A stretch of DNA of 7,313 nucleotides, from assembly GCA_946479535.1 (NCBI GenBank), contig CAMLGP010000129.1, positions 1 to 7,313 on the forward strand, given 5' to 3'. The position numbers were made by a program, and so were the translations under genes. Below, in pieces: positions 1-5,793 of this stretch. The notes under the pieces are model-generated. The model saw nothing but the letters and a program-made list of their open reading frames with translations. It made no database searches and was not told where the DNA came from. Numbering within the stretch: position 1 is the first letter of the stretch; every line of letters starts with the position of its first letter. Source of the DNA: an uncultured Bacteroidota bacterium. GTDB taxonomy: Bacteria > Bacteroidota > Bacteroidia > Chitinophagales > Chitinophagaceae.

Positions 1-282
1 GATGACGGCAAATAACAAATAATTGGCCCACTGACCGCGGTAATATCCTTTTATTGGACTTAAATCATAAGTATACAAAATTTGATAAAGGCCATCAGAA
101 ATTAGCATGGAAAGAAGCGGGAGCACCAGTGCCAGCTTTTTATCTTTTATTACGGCACCACCAAATATAGCCATCGCTACCTGTGGGGCAAAGCCGAATG
201 GGCGTTGGCTCCATACGCGGTAAAGCGAAGCGGTAAGTATCAGAATTACAAAGGTCCAGACGGTTGATTTCGAAAATTTCAT
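1..282 (-). CDS. DUF6580-type small integral membrane protein (5' part; 3' end outside window)
   Basis: Reading the minus strand from the ATG at 282 gives 94 codons that stay open to the window edge, so only the N-terminal part is present. The protein begins MKFSKSTVWTF, followed by a hydrophobic stretch (about residues 8-20). A Gly/Ala/Pro-rich membrane-like segment with FAPQVAMAIFGGA (about 31-43) comes next, then KDKK and a second hydrophobic segment LALVLPLLSMLISD (about 50-63). The order 'P.GF.P..A.A.FGGA...KDKKLA..LPL..M..SD' is what I know from DUF6580 proteins of Bacteroidota. These are putative membrane transport proteins resembling the S components of ECF transporters, and no substrate can be read from the sequence. 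The gene lies 28 bp behind manA on the same strand. It has its own -7 element (300-307), so it can be transcribed alone or with manA. The family call is from memory of the pattern; the membrane character is seen directly. Confidence 0.7.
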   Translation of the reverse strand, partial: MKFSKSTVWTFVILILTASLYRVWSQRPFGFAPQVAMAIFGGAVIKDKKLALVLPLLSMLISDGLYQILYTYDLSPIKGYYRGQWANYLLFAVI

Positions 283-299
283 GACGTTATATTTCGGTG

Positions 300-307
300 C
301 AAAAATA
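300..307 (-). promoter_or_regulatory. -7 element of the DUF6580-type gene promoter
   Basis: On the minus strand this reads TATTTTTG, an exact match to the Bacteroidota -7 consensus TAnnTTTG. Its last base is 18 nt from the start codon at 282, as for the manA promoter here, which implies a leader of about 11 nt. A clear TTTG at -33 is not seen; that position would lie inside the 3' end of manA. Confidence 0.45.
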
Positions 308-310
308 AGG

Positions 311-1525
311 TTATTTGGCCAAAGGTACAGAGGCCTTGAAAAGCAGGGCATCCTCCTGTGCTGTTAGTTGCACATCCTCTCCTGCAAATACAATCCCGGA
401 TGGCTGACCAATTTTTAATTCAATGGATGATTTACCGTCATCCACCTTCACAACACCATTTACCAATAACAATATATCTGTTGTGGAAGATGTAAAACTG
501 GCAGACTCCCCCTTTTTTATAATAAATGAGCTTAGCTCAAAATCAGGTGCAGGCGTTTTGTATACCAATTCCTTCCCGTTCTGCTCACCCTTCAGGATGT
601 TCGGAATTGTAGGCTCACAACGCGTGTGTTTAAGTAATTCCTTTACATCAATATGCTTGGTGGTTAATCCGCCTCTCAACACATTATCTGAACTGGCCAT
701 GATCTCAATATTTTGTCCTTCCAGGTAGGCGTGCGGCACACCGGCATCCTGGAATACCGCTTCTCCCCTGTTTACTTTAACCAGGTTGAAAAGATATACA
801 GAGAACAATCCTCTATCTGTTCTTCCTGGCTGAGAAAAATTAACTGTGCCTTTTGCAGCCCAGTAATGTTCATCCCATTTCTTCAGCTTACCTGTTTTAT
901 ATAAAGGCACAATCCTCTCCACCAAGGGTTCCAGTTTTGCATTTACTTCTTCCTGGGGCATCTCCATTACATACTTATATAGCCCTTCATATCCCGAGTG
1001 CTCAAAAATGGGCACAAGGAATTTCAGCTCGGGCACATTATTAAGCGTTTGTTTTAATAGATCAGCAGGTTTGAACCCATGCAGTAACCAGAACTCTCCC
1101 ATAGCCAACATTAATTCAGGCTTGTGATTGGTATCCTTGTAATTCCGTTGAGGCGAATCCACCGGGATACCGGCTGCATTTTCTTTAGCAAAATCCTTCT
1201 CAGCTTGTGATTTGGAAGGATGTACCTGTATGGATAACATTTTTTTTACATCCAGTGCTTTGAGCAGGTACGGCAAATTGCCGAAACGTTTAAAAACATA
1301 TTCTCCAAGCACCTTCTTTCCTTCGCTATTAATGATATCAGGTAAAGAAACAGCTTTCCCGTTTTCCATTTCCGCTTTACCCGCTGCCTGTGGATGTACA
1401 CCCAACCAGTATTCCGCAAAAGGTTCCTGTTTAGGATTTGAAACGTTTAATAAAGAAGGAATAAAATCAGTCCCTCCCCAATCATAATGCTTTACAGTGC
1501 CAGTCAGCAATGCTATTCCCTTCAT
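311..1525 (-). CDS. manA: mannose-6-phosphate isomerase, class I
   Basis: 404 aa, close to the usual length of class I phosphomannose isomerases (EC 5.3.1.8). These zinc enzymes interconvert fructose-6-phosphate and mannose-6-phosphate in the cytosol, feeding GDP-mannose and glycan synthesis or mannose catabolism. The metal ligands of the family can be placed: Gln100 and His102 in SIQVHPSK, Glu137 in NHKPELMLAM, and His265 in GVPHAYLEGQNIEIM. The catalytic-loop arginine is Arg284 in SSDNVLRGGLTTKH. The N-terminus (LTGTVKHYDWGG) is the typical first strand and the C-terminus is a second cupin-like region (about 325-404). The ATG at 1525 is the natural start: it follows a TATCTTTG -7 element by 18 nt, and the family begins only a few residues before the VKHYDWGG motif. 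The gene is divergent from the YraN-family gene and precedes the DUF6580-type gene by 28 bp. No truncation or missing key residue. Confidence 0.95.
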   Translation of the reverse strand: MKGIALLTGTVKHYDWGGTDFIPSLLNVSNPKQEPFAEYWLGVHPQAAGKAEMENGKAVSLPDIINSEGKKVLGEYVFKRFGNLPYLLKALDVKKMLSIQVHPSKSQAEKDFAKENAAGIPVDSPQRNYKDTNHKPELMLAMGEFWLLHGFKPADLLKQTLNNVPELKFLVPIFEHSGYEGLYKYVMEMPQEEVNAKLEPLVERIVPLYKTGKLKKWDEHYWAAKGTVNFSQPGRTDRGLFSVYLFNLVKVNRGEAVFQDAGVPHAYLEGQNIEIMASSDNVLRGGLTTKHIDVKELLKHTRCEPTIPNILKGEQNGKELVYKTPAPDFELSSFIIKKGESASFTSSTTDILLLVNGVVKVDDGKSSIELKIGQPSGIVFAGEDVQLTAQEDALLFKASVPLAK

Positions 1526-1532
1526 AATTTTG
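1525..1532 (+). promoter_or_regulatory. -7 element of the YraN-family gene promoter
   Basis: Reads TAATTTTG on the plus strand, an exact TAnnTTTG match. It lies 22 nt before the ATG at 1554 and shares its first base with the manA start codon. The predicted transcription start is near 1539. I see no convincing -33 TTTG at the usual distance. Confidence 0.4.
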
Positions 1533-1542
1533 TATAATCATT

Positions 1543-1550
1543 CAAAGATA
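1543..1550 (-). promoter_or_regulatory. -7 element of the manA promoter
   Basis: Reads TATCTTTG on the minus strand, an exact TAnnTTTG match, 18 nt before the manA ATG. The predicted start of transcription, near 1536, is within a few bases of the opposing one for the YraN-family gene. A T-rich stretch (TGTTTCC on the minus strand) about 19 nt upstream could serve as a weak -33 element. Confidence 0.5.
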
Positions 1551-1553
1551 AGT

Positions 1554-1910
1554 ATGGCCGCTCATTTGGAAACAGGAAAGACCGGTGAAGATCTGGCAAC
1601 AGCTTGGTTGATCGCTAACCATTATACTATTTTACATAGAAACTGGCGCTATTGCCATTATGAGATAGATATCATTGCCCTGAAAGAAAATATACTTTGT
1701 TTTATAGAGGTGAAATGCCTCCATTCTACAGAAAGGGGTTACCCGGAAGACAAGGTCACCCGTAAAAAATTCCGGAATATTCAGTTTGCAGCGGATCATT
1801 ATCTCCATTTACATCCAGGATATAAATGGATACAATACCATATCCTTTCCATTACGTTATATAAAGATCGGGAACCGGAGTATTTTTTACTGGAAGATGT
1901 TTATTTATAG
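1554..1910 (+). CDS. YraN family (UPF0102) nuclease-fold protein
   Basis: 118 aa if started at the ATG at 1554. An in-frame ATG at 1497 would add 19 residues (MPVSNAIPFI...) overlapping manA. I reject it because the family begins right before the G-x-x-GE motif, and because the predicted promoter lies between the two ATGs. Visible motifs in order: GKTGEDLA (8-15), YEIDIIA (36-42), FIEVKCL (50-56), and an amphipathic segment with PEDKV..KK..NI..AA.HYL (64-84). Glu12, Asp39, Glu52 and Lys54 form the PD-(D/E)XK-like set of this family. The usual GEID is YEID here, and the usual basic residue after EVK is replaced by Cys-Leu. The biochemical role of YraN proteins is not well established; a DNA-processing nuclease role is inferred from the fold. 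The gene is divergent from manA and convergent with the YkgJ-type gene. Confidence 0.88.
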   Translation: MAAHLETGKTGEDLATAWLIANHYTILHRNWRYCHYEIDIIALKENILCFIEVKCLHSTERGYPEDKVTRKKFRNIQFAADHYLHLHPGYKWIQYHILSITLYKDREPEYFLLEDVYL

Positions 1911-2018
1911 TTAGGCAATGATCTGCCCAAGTTCAGCCTTACCTTTCCAGCTATCATTGAATTACTCTTTTATCCTTTTGAGTTGTGGCTTTTTTTCTTA
2001 AGCTGAAGTAACCAAAAG

Positions 2019-2546
2019 TTAAATTTTGGCCAGCCGGATGTCTCCACTCTCCACCGCCTCTTTCATTCTTTCTACCATTCTATAAGTGGCGGGACAACAC
2101 TCGATGTTCTGCTTATATACATGACCAAAGTCTTTTACCTTTTTCTGCAAATGGGGGAAGCCGGCACAATCAGCCGGACGAACAGCATAGATGCTGCACT
2201 TGTTATCTTTCAGGTTCAGGAACTGGCAGGGAGTTTTCTTATTAAGCCAGTCGCCATCTCCGCCTCTTTCTTTATAAAGATATTTTGCTTTGAACTCGTC
2301 AGGGGTCTGACCCAGGTGTGCAGAGATCCGTTTGATATCTGTTGGCGTAAATGTGGGCGTCATTGTTTTGCAGCAATTGGCGCAATGCAAACAATCTACT
2401 TCTTTCCATACAGTAGGTTCAGCCAGGGCTGCATAGGCAGAGAGATGCCGGGAAGGCTGCTTCTCCATTTTAGTAAGGAATCTCCTAAGACTTCTTTTGT
2501 TTTTCCTGGCCTTTTTGACAAAAGCTCTCAGATTCATTTTCGTCAT
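2019..2546 (-). CDS. YkgJ-family cysteine-cluster protein
   Basis: 175 aa from the ATG at 2546, or 172 aa from the ATG at 2537. The N-terminus (about 1-35) is strongly basic. The cysteine cluster follows: CLHCANCCK gives Cys52, Cys55, Cys58 and Cys59, then Cys107 (PCQFL), Cys117 (NKCSIY), Cys127 in RPADCAGFPH, and a CC pair at 150-151 in ECCPATY. The order CxxCxxCC ... PC..L....CSIY..RP..C..FP is the signature of the YkgJ family (UPF0153, putative zinc- or iron-binding). The family's molecular function is unknown, so only a metal-binding cytosolic role is inferred. A near-consensus -7 element (TATCTTCG, 2551-2558) ends only 5 nt from the first ATG but 14 nt from the second. That makes the second ATG (MNLRAFVKK) the more likely start. 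The gene is convergent with the YraN-family gene and divergent from the lipoprotein gene. Confidence 0.9.
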   Translation of the reverse strand: MTKMNLRAFVKKARKNKRSLRRFLTKMEKQPSRHLSAYAALAEPTVWKEVDCLHCANCCKTMTPTFTPTDIKRISAHLGQTPDEFKAKYLYKERGGDGDWLNKKTPCQFLNLKDNKCSIYAVRPADCAGFPHLQKKVKDFGHVYKQNIECCPATYRMVERMKEAVESGDIRLAKI

Positions 2547-2550
2547 AATT

Positions 2551-2558
2551 CGAAGATA
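2551..2558 (-). promoter_or_regulatory. -7 element of the YkgJ-type gene promoter
   Basis: Minus-strand TATCTTCG differs from TAnnTTTG at one position. Transcription from it would start around 2544, which is at or inside the first ATG codon. It therefore favours translation from the in-frame ATG at 2537, or a nearly leaderless mRNA. Confidence 0.35.
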
Positions 2559-2701
2559 AGTGATAAATAGAAATGATCAAGTTAATGGGCTAATAAGTTG
2601 TATTCCTAACTGAAATAAAGAGTCAGGGAAAACTTTAGTGAGAAGGGATCACAGATTACCTCTTCCGTTCTTTTTTATCTGTAGCTTTTGTATGACCCTA
2701 A

Positions 2702-2717
2702 ACTATTTCAAAATAGT
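2702..2717. repeat. perfect 7-bp inverted repeat in the divergent intergenic region
   Basis: ACTATTT at 2702-2708 and AAATAGT at 2711-2717 are perfect inverted copies separated by CA. The element sits about 60 bp upstream of the predicted -7 box of the lipoprotein gene and about 145 bp upstream of the YkgJ-type promoter. It has the size of a dimeric-regulator half-site pair but is AT-rich, so chance is possible. The rest of 2559-2777 shows no gene or RNA that I can recognise. Confidence 0.3.
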
Positions 2718-2777
2718 GGAATTACCGATTAATAAACTCCTTACACAAATATTTTAAATTACCTACGCCTGAATACT

Positions 2778-2785
2778 TATTTTTG
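2778..2785 (+). promoter_or_regulatory. -7 element of the lipoprotein-xerD transcript
   Basis: Reads TATTTTTG, an exact TAnnTTTG match, 20 nt before the ATG at 2805. TTTA at 2753-2756 lies 21 nt upstream and could be the -33 element. It probably drives the lipoprotein gene and, because the next gap is only 29 bp, xerD as well. Confidence 0.5.
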
Positions 2786-2804
2786 ACCACCGAAATCAAT
2801 AATT

Positions 2805-3461
2805 ATGAAAGCACTATTATCTCTTTTCCTGATCTCGATACTCCTGTGGACCTTTTCCGCCTGTAAATCATCGTCTGCGCCTCCTTCTTTTTGTGATACA
2901 GTCTGCCTGAAGGATACCATCAAGTTTTCAGATGAGGCCAATCCGCTGAAACCTTATGTTTATATAAGCCCCAAAAACTGTGCTGCAGATACCCTCATTT
3001 GGAACCACCTTGATATGGGTGTAAATCGTAAAATGGGTATTGTTGACCTGGTAGGAGCACCTGTAAAACTGAATCCGTCTGCAGTATTCTGCTTCATAAA
3101 AGATACCAGCTATGCATGGTTAACCTTTAACGACTGCAGCAATGGCAGAGGTTACTTGCTGAAAATACCTTTTAATAAAAGAGAAAATATTAGTCGCAAA
3201 AGCAGCGCCATCAACAGTATCGATCCCAAATTTTCGGTTGATCAATCCCTGGTTGCCTATTCTGACCGTGGCAATCTTTTTGCTGAAGACAAAGCAACTG
3301 GTAAATCAGCAATGATGACCTTTGGTGAAAGGATCGAGATTGATTATGATGCCATCCATGATTATATTGATTCTGTGAATATAACTCCCACCCGATTCTG
3401 GGCAAAGGTGAAAATTGGCGGTGAATGGAAAGAGATCGAGAAAGCAGTGGAGTTGAAGTAG
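2805..3461 (+). CDS. uncharacterised lipoprotein
   Basis: 218 aa. The N-terminus is a lipoprotein signal peptide: MK, a hydrophobic core (LLSLFLISILLW), then a lipobox ending FSAC with Cys20 as the predicted lipidated residue. The next residues are KSSS. The K+2 resembles the Bacteroidota surface-export signal, but the acidic residues that normally follow are missing, so a periplasm-facing anchor is as likely. The mature part has further cysteines at 30, 34, 59, 96 and 111, enough for disulfides. The motifs FCFIKDTSYAWLTFNDC (95-111) and the stretch around FSVDQSLVAYSDRGNLFAED (143-162) read as beta-rich repeats with Gly/Asp turns. I do not recognise a named domain, and no enzymatic motif is visible. 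It sits 29 bp upstream of xerD on the same strand and probably shares its mRNA, but nothing in the sequence links it to recombination. Confidence 0.85.
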   Translation: MKALLSLFLISILLWTFSACKSSSAPPSFCDTVCLKDTIKFSDEANPLKPYVYISPKNCAADTLIWNHLDMGVNRKMGIVDLVGAPVKLNPSAVFCFIKDTSYAWLTFNDCSNGRGYLLKIPFNKRENISRKSSAINSIDPKFSVDQSLVAYSDRGNLFAEDKATGKSAMMTFGERIEIDYDAIHDYIDSVNITPTRFWAKVKIGGEWKEIEKAVELK

Positions 3462-3477
3462 ATTGATCATACCAAAC

Positions 3478-3484
3478 GGGGAGG
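3478..3484 (+). promoter_or_regulatory. Shine-Dalgarno-like site of xerD
   Basis: GGGGAGG ends 6 nt before the ATG at 3491, a good match to the anti-SD region. The other genes here have AT-rich leaders without such a site, as is usual in Bacteroidota. It supports 3491 as the start and would help initiation on an mRNA continuing from the lipoprotein gene. Confidence 0.4.
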
Positions 3485-3490
3485 CCATTC

Positions 3491-4393
3491 ATGTGGGATG
3501 TTTATAAAAAAGGGTTTAAAGCTTATCTCCAGCTGGAAAAATCGCTTTCAGACAATTCTGTAGAAGCCTATATACGGGATATTGACAAACTCACGCAGTA
3601 CCTGCAGGAAGTCTCCTCATTAAAAAATCCTGATGCCATTGAGCTGAAAGACCTTCAACAGTTCCTTAAATGGATAACGGAGATTGGGATGACCGCTGCC
3701 TCGCAGGCCCGCATTATCTCAGGTATAAAATCTTTTTACAAATACTGCCTGCTGGAAAATATTTCCAAAACAGACCCCACTACCCTGCTGGAAGCCCCCA
3801 AACTCAAACGGGCACTTCCTGATGTATTGAGTTTCCAGGAAATTGAAGCCATCATTAATCAGATTGATCTTAGCAAGCCTGAAGGTGGCAGAAATAAAGC
3901 CATCCTGGAGACCCTGTATAGCAGTGGCCTCCGGGTAAGTGAACTAGTGGATCTCAAAATATCCCAGCTTTATCTTGACGTTGGTTTTATACGGGTAATT
4001 GGAAAAGGAAATAAGGAACGATTAGTACCTATCGGCAGCAGTGCCATTCATTTTATACAGATATATAAGGATAATATCCGGGTACATACAAGTCCCAAAC
4101 CCGGTAATGAAGACATTCTCTTCCTCAATCAGCGCGGAACAAAACTCACAAGGGTAATGATCTTCCTGATCATAAAAGCCCTGGTGAAAAAAGCAGGGAT
4201 TAAGAAAACTGTATCGCCGCATACTTTCCGGCATTCCTTTGCCACGCATTTAGTGGAAGGTGGGGCCGATTTAAGAGCTGTACAGGAAATGTTGGGGCAT
4301 GAAAGCATTACCACCACGGAGATCTACACCCATCTTGATCGTGAGTTTTTAAGAAAAACGCTGGAACAATTTCATCCTGCATTTAAAGGTTGA
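3491..4393 (+). CDS. xerD: site-specific tyrosine recombinase XerD
   Basis: 300 aa, the usual length for XerC/XerD. The N-terminal SAM-like core-binding domain spans about 1-90 (YKKGFKAYLQLEKSLSDNSV, then a helix with YIRDIDKLTQYL). The catalytic domain (about 110-300) carries the full active-site set: Arg148 in SSGLRVSEL, Lys172 in GKGNKER, His244 and Arg247 in HTFRHSFATHL, His270 in MLGHESI, and the nucleophile Tyr279 in EIYTHLD. XerD and XerC cut and rejoin DNA at dif to resolve chromosome dimers at division. The close match to the chromosomal housekeeping form, the complete active site and the absence of flanking repeats or cargo argue against a phage or transposon integrase. XerD is preferred over XerC on overall resemblance to Bacteroidota XerD, which is less certain than the recombinase assignment. 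Its start is set by the SD-like site just upstream, and it probably lies in one transcript with the lipoprotein gene. Confidence 0.92.
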   Translation: MWDVYKKGFKAYLQLEKSLSDNSVEAYIRDIDKLTQYLQEVSSLKNPDAIELKDLQQFLKWITEIGMTAASQARIISGIKSFYKYCLLENISKTDPTTLLEAPKLKRALPDVLSFQEIEAIINQIDLSKPEGGRNKAILETLYSSGLRVSELVDLKISQLYLDVGFIRVIGKGNKERLVPIGSSAIHFIQIYKDNIRVHTSPKPGNEDILFLNQRGTKLTRVMIFLIIKALVKKAGIKKTVSPHTFRHSFATHLVEGGADLRAVQEMLGHESITTTEIYTHLDREFLRKTLEQFHPAFKG

Positions 4394-4474
4394 AAGGCCT
4401 CATTAATTAATAGTTTCTTTCCAAATTCTTTATTTTCGGAAGTGGCTGCATTTGCTGAGTCCGGATACAGATTC

Positions 4475-5518
4475 TTACTGTACAATCAATTCTTCAGAAA
4501 ATTTATTACCGGTATTTTTATTTAAAAGGTTCACAATATAAGCACCTGATGGGATAGCAGGAATTGAAAATGAAAATGCACCCATTCCTTTTACAATCTT
4601 TATTTCTTCCTGTTTTATGGATTGTCCGGAAAGGTTAAGCAATTGAATAGTATATGATCCCGGTTCTGTTTTTTCCGGTTTAATAAATATTGAAGAATTT
4701 GCCCTTACCGGGTTTGAAAAGATCTTAAAAGATGAAAAATGGACGGGCTTTCCTCTCCTCAATAACGGTTTGCGACCATATGTTACTGACAATCCGCCAA
4801 GCACCATATTGCACTGGGTTGTTTTCCATCCACTGGTTACAGTAACGGGGTTCAATACTTTACCTCTAAGCCTTACTATGATTTCTTCCTCGTTCAATAC
4901 CAGGTTCTCCTGAATGGTTAGTTCTTCTGGTTCATAGCCTACGCATGAAACCACTAATTTAGTACTTGTTGTATCCGGCAGTAGATCCATAGAGAAGGCT
5001 CCGCTGCTGTCTGCCACAGTCCCTCCATGGCCCTTATCTATACTGGCAAAAGGAATTGGTCTTCCTTCCTCGTTAAGTACTTTTCCCCTGATCCTGATCT
5101 TTTGATCAAGCCGAATTTTGGATGTTGAATAACCACCCAATACAATCAGGCCGGACCTATCACTCACAGATGGCTTATCAGTCTGAACTATTTTAATGGA
5201 TTCTTTCTTTTTTTGCGCATTTAACTTAAGTGTTGTAAGAAAAAGAGGCAACGTAATTTGAAAAAAATACCTGACCCATGGAATTCTTTTATGGGGAACA
5301 GGGATCTGCCTATCTAACTGATCATGATAAAATCTACCACATGCAGAACCGGCAACCGGATTTTTAAAGAATGCCGTCAACTGTGCATCAGTCATTCCCG
5401 TGAAATCGATAACCTGTTTTTGGCAAGAATTACAAAATTTTCCTTTTTCAGAATCAGTCATCCTATCCCAATTCTCATGACAGGGTTCCTCAATTGACAG
5501 GTGTAAATTTTTAGGCAT
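4475..5518 (-). CDS. Cys-cluster / carboxypeptidase-regulatory-like / T9SS type A sorting domain protein
   Basis: 347 aa with four parts. (1) Residues 1-75 form a soluble module with cysteines at 13, 29, 32 and 60: PCHENWDRM, then FCNSCQKQVIDFTGMTD, then ACGRFYHDQL. The spacing C-x15-CxxC-x27-C suggests metal binding. (2) Residues 82-102 are hydrophobic (FFQITLPLFLTTLKLNAQ) after basic residues KR and R; the segment looks like a signal peptide ending in NAQ, followed by KKK. (3) About 141-217 is a carboxypeptidase-regulatory-like domain: IRGKVLNEEGRPIPFASI, a turn with GGTVADSSGAFSMDL, then VVSCVGYEPEEL. (4) About 263-347 is a T9SS type A sorting domain: FKIFSNPV, IQLLNLSGQSI, IPSGAYIVNLL, ending EELIVQ. 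The C-terminus predicts delivery to the surface or medium through T9SS. How an 80-residue leader before the signal works is not known to me. No good -7 element is visible upstream of 5518. It is convergent with xerD across 81 bp, where I see no strong terminator. Confidence 0.85.
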   Translation of the reverse strand: MPKNLHLSIEEPCHENWDRMTDSEKGKFCNSCQKQVIDFTGMTDAQLTAFFKNPVAGSACGRFYHDQLDRQIPVPHKRIPWVRYFFQITLPLFLTTLKLNAQKKKESIKIVQTDKPSVSDRSGLIVLGGYSTSKIRLDQKIRIRGKVLNEEGRPIPFASIDKGHGGTVADSSGAFSMDLLPDTTSTKLVVSCVGYEPEELTIQENLVLNEEEIIVRLRGKVLNPVTVTSGWKTTQCNMVLGGLSVTYGRKPLLRRGKPVHFSSFKIFSNPVRANSSIFIKPEKTEPGSYTIQLLNLSGQSIKQEEIKIVKGMGAFSFSIPAIPSGAYIVNLLNKNTGNKFSEELIVQ

Positions 5519-5532
5519 AAACTGTATTTTGA

Positions 5533-5778
5533 TTACTTAATAATTAGCTGGGCAGCTTAAAGTACCCGTCCTTTTTTCAACCAGGAACTCAAAAAATATG
5601 ATCCTGCCAGCCAGTCCAATCCAGGTTGAATCTTGAAGTCCCCTGTATCACTCACCTCTTTAACTAAGAGCGTGATACCCTCCAAAGAGACTACGGCTAA
5701 GTAACCAATATTGTTACCTGTAACTTTTATTGTAATGGTTAGTCAGGTTAATAATGGGCTCGGAAATACGCCCAGACT
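5533..5778 (-). pseudogene. decayed T9SS type A sorting domain, in frame behind the VWA gene
   Basis: Read on the minus strand in the frame of the VWA gene, after its stop (5794-5796) and a second TAA (5779-5781), the translation is: SLGVFPSPLLT, stop (TGA, 5743-5745), LTITIKVTGNN, YLAVVSLEGITLLVKE, GDFKIQPGLDWLAG, SYFLSSWLKKGRVL, stop (TAA, 5557-5559), AAQLIIK, stop (TAA, 5533-5535). This is the order of a T9SS type A sorting domain: an opening v-y-P-N-P, the 'v.l.G' strand, the 'L.aG.Yfl' strand, and a closing lysine-rich 'l.ik'. The frame is kept across about 245 bases while three stop codons interrupt or end it. The longest open piece (5557-5742, 61 codons) has no ATG. I therefore call it a remnant rather than a small gene. 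Family resemblance is by motif order only. Alternatives are a small gene with a rare start codon, or the tail of an unrelated lost cargo gene. Confidence 0.6.
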
Positions 5779-5793
5779 TTAATCAGTACTACT

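Noticed and set aside
423..1487. Plus-strand open frames inside the manA region
   Set aside because: They are antisense to a gene with all catalytic residues in place, and none encodes a recognisable protein.
1497..1553. Upstream in-frame ATG that would lengthen the YraN-family protein by 19 residues
   Set aside because: The extra residues are not family-like, they overlap manA, and the predicted promoter lies inside this stretch.
2012..2029. CCAAAA/TTTTGG hairpin with a 6-nt loop over the stop of the YkgJ-type gene, near a T-run at 1990-1996, as a terminator between the convergent genes
   Set aside because: The stem is 6 bp and AT-rich, no T-run directly follows it on either strand, and it overlaps coding sequence.
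2651..2682. ACAGAT/ATCTGT inverted repeat with a 20-nt spacer
   Set aside because: Six-base arms at this distance are expected by chance; no link to a promoter.
2692..2757. Short ORF of 21 codons (MTLNYFKIVELP...) with a faint likeness to the HscB N-terminus
   Set aside because: Too short, no matching continuation in any frame, and it ends before the lipoprotein promoter; most likely chance.
3491..4393. Integrase of a mobile element
   Set aside because: The sequence matches the housekeeping Xer form; no attachment-site repeats, tRNA or cargo genes are next to it.
5755..5774. TGGGC/GCCCA stem with a 10-nt loop downstream of the VWA gene as a terminator
   Set aside because: The stem is only 5 bp, the tail lacks a proper T-run, and the bases are explained by the sorting-domain remnant (the FPSP region).
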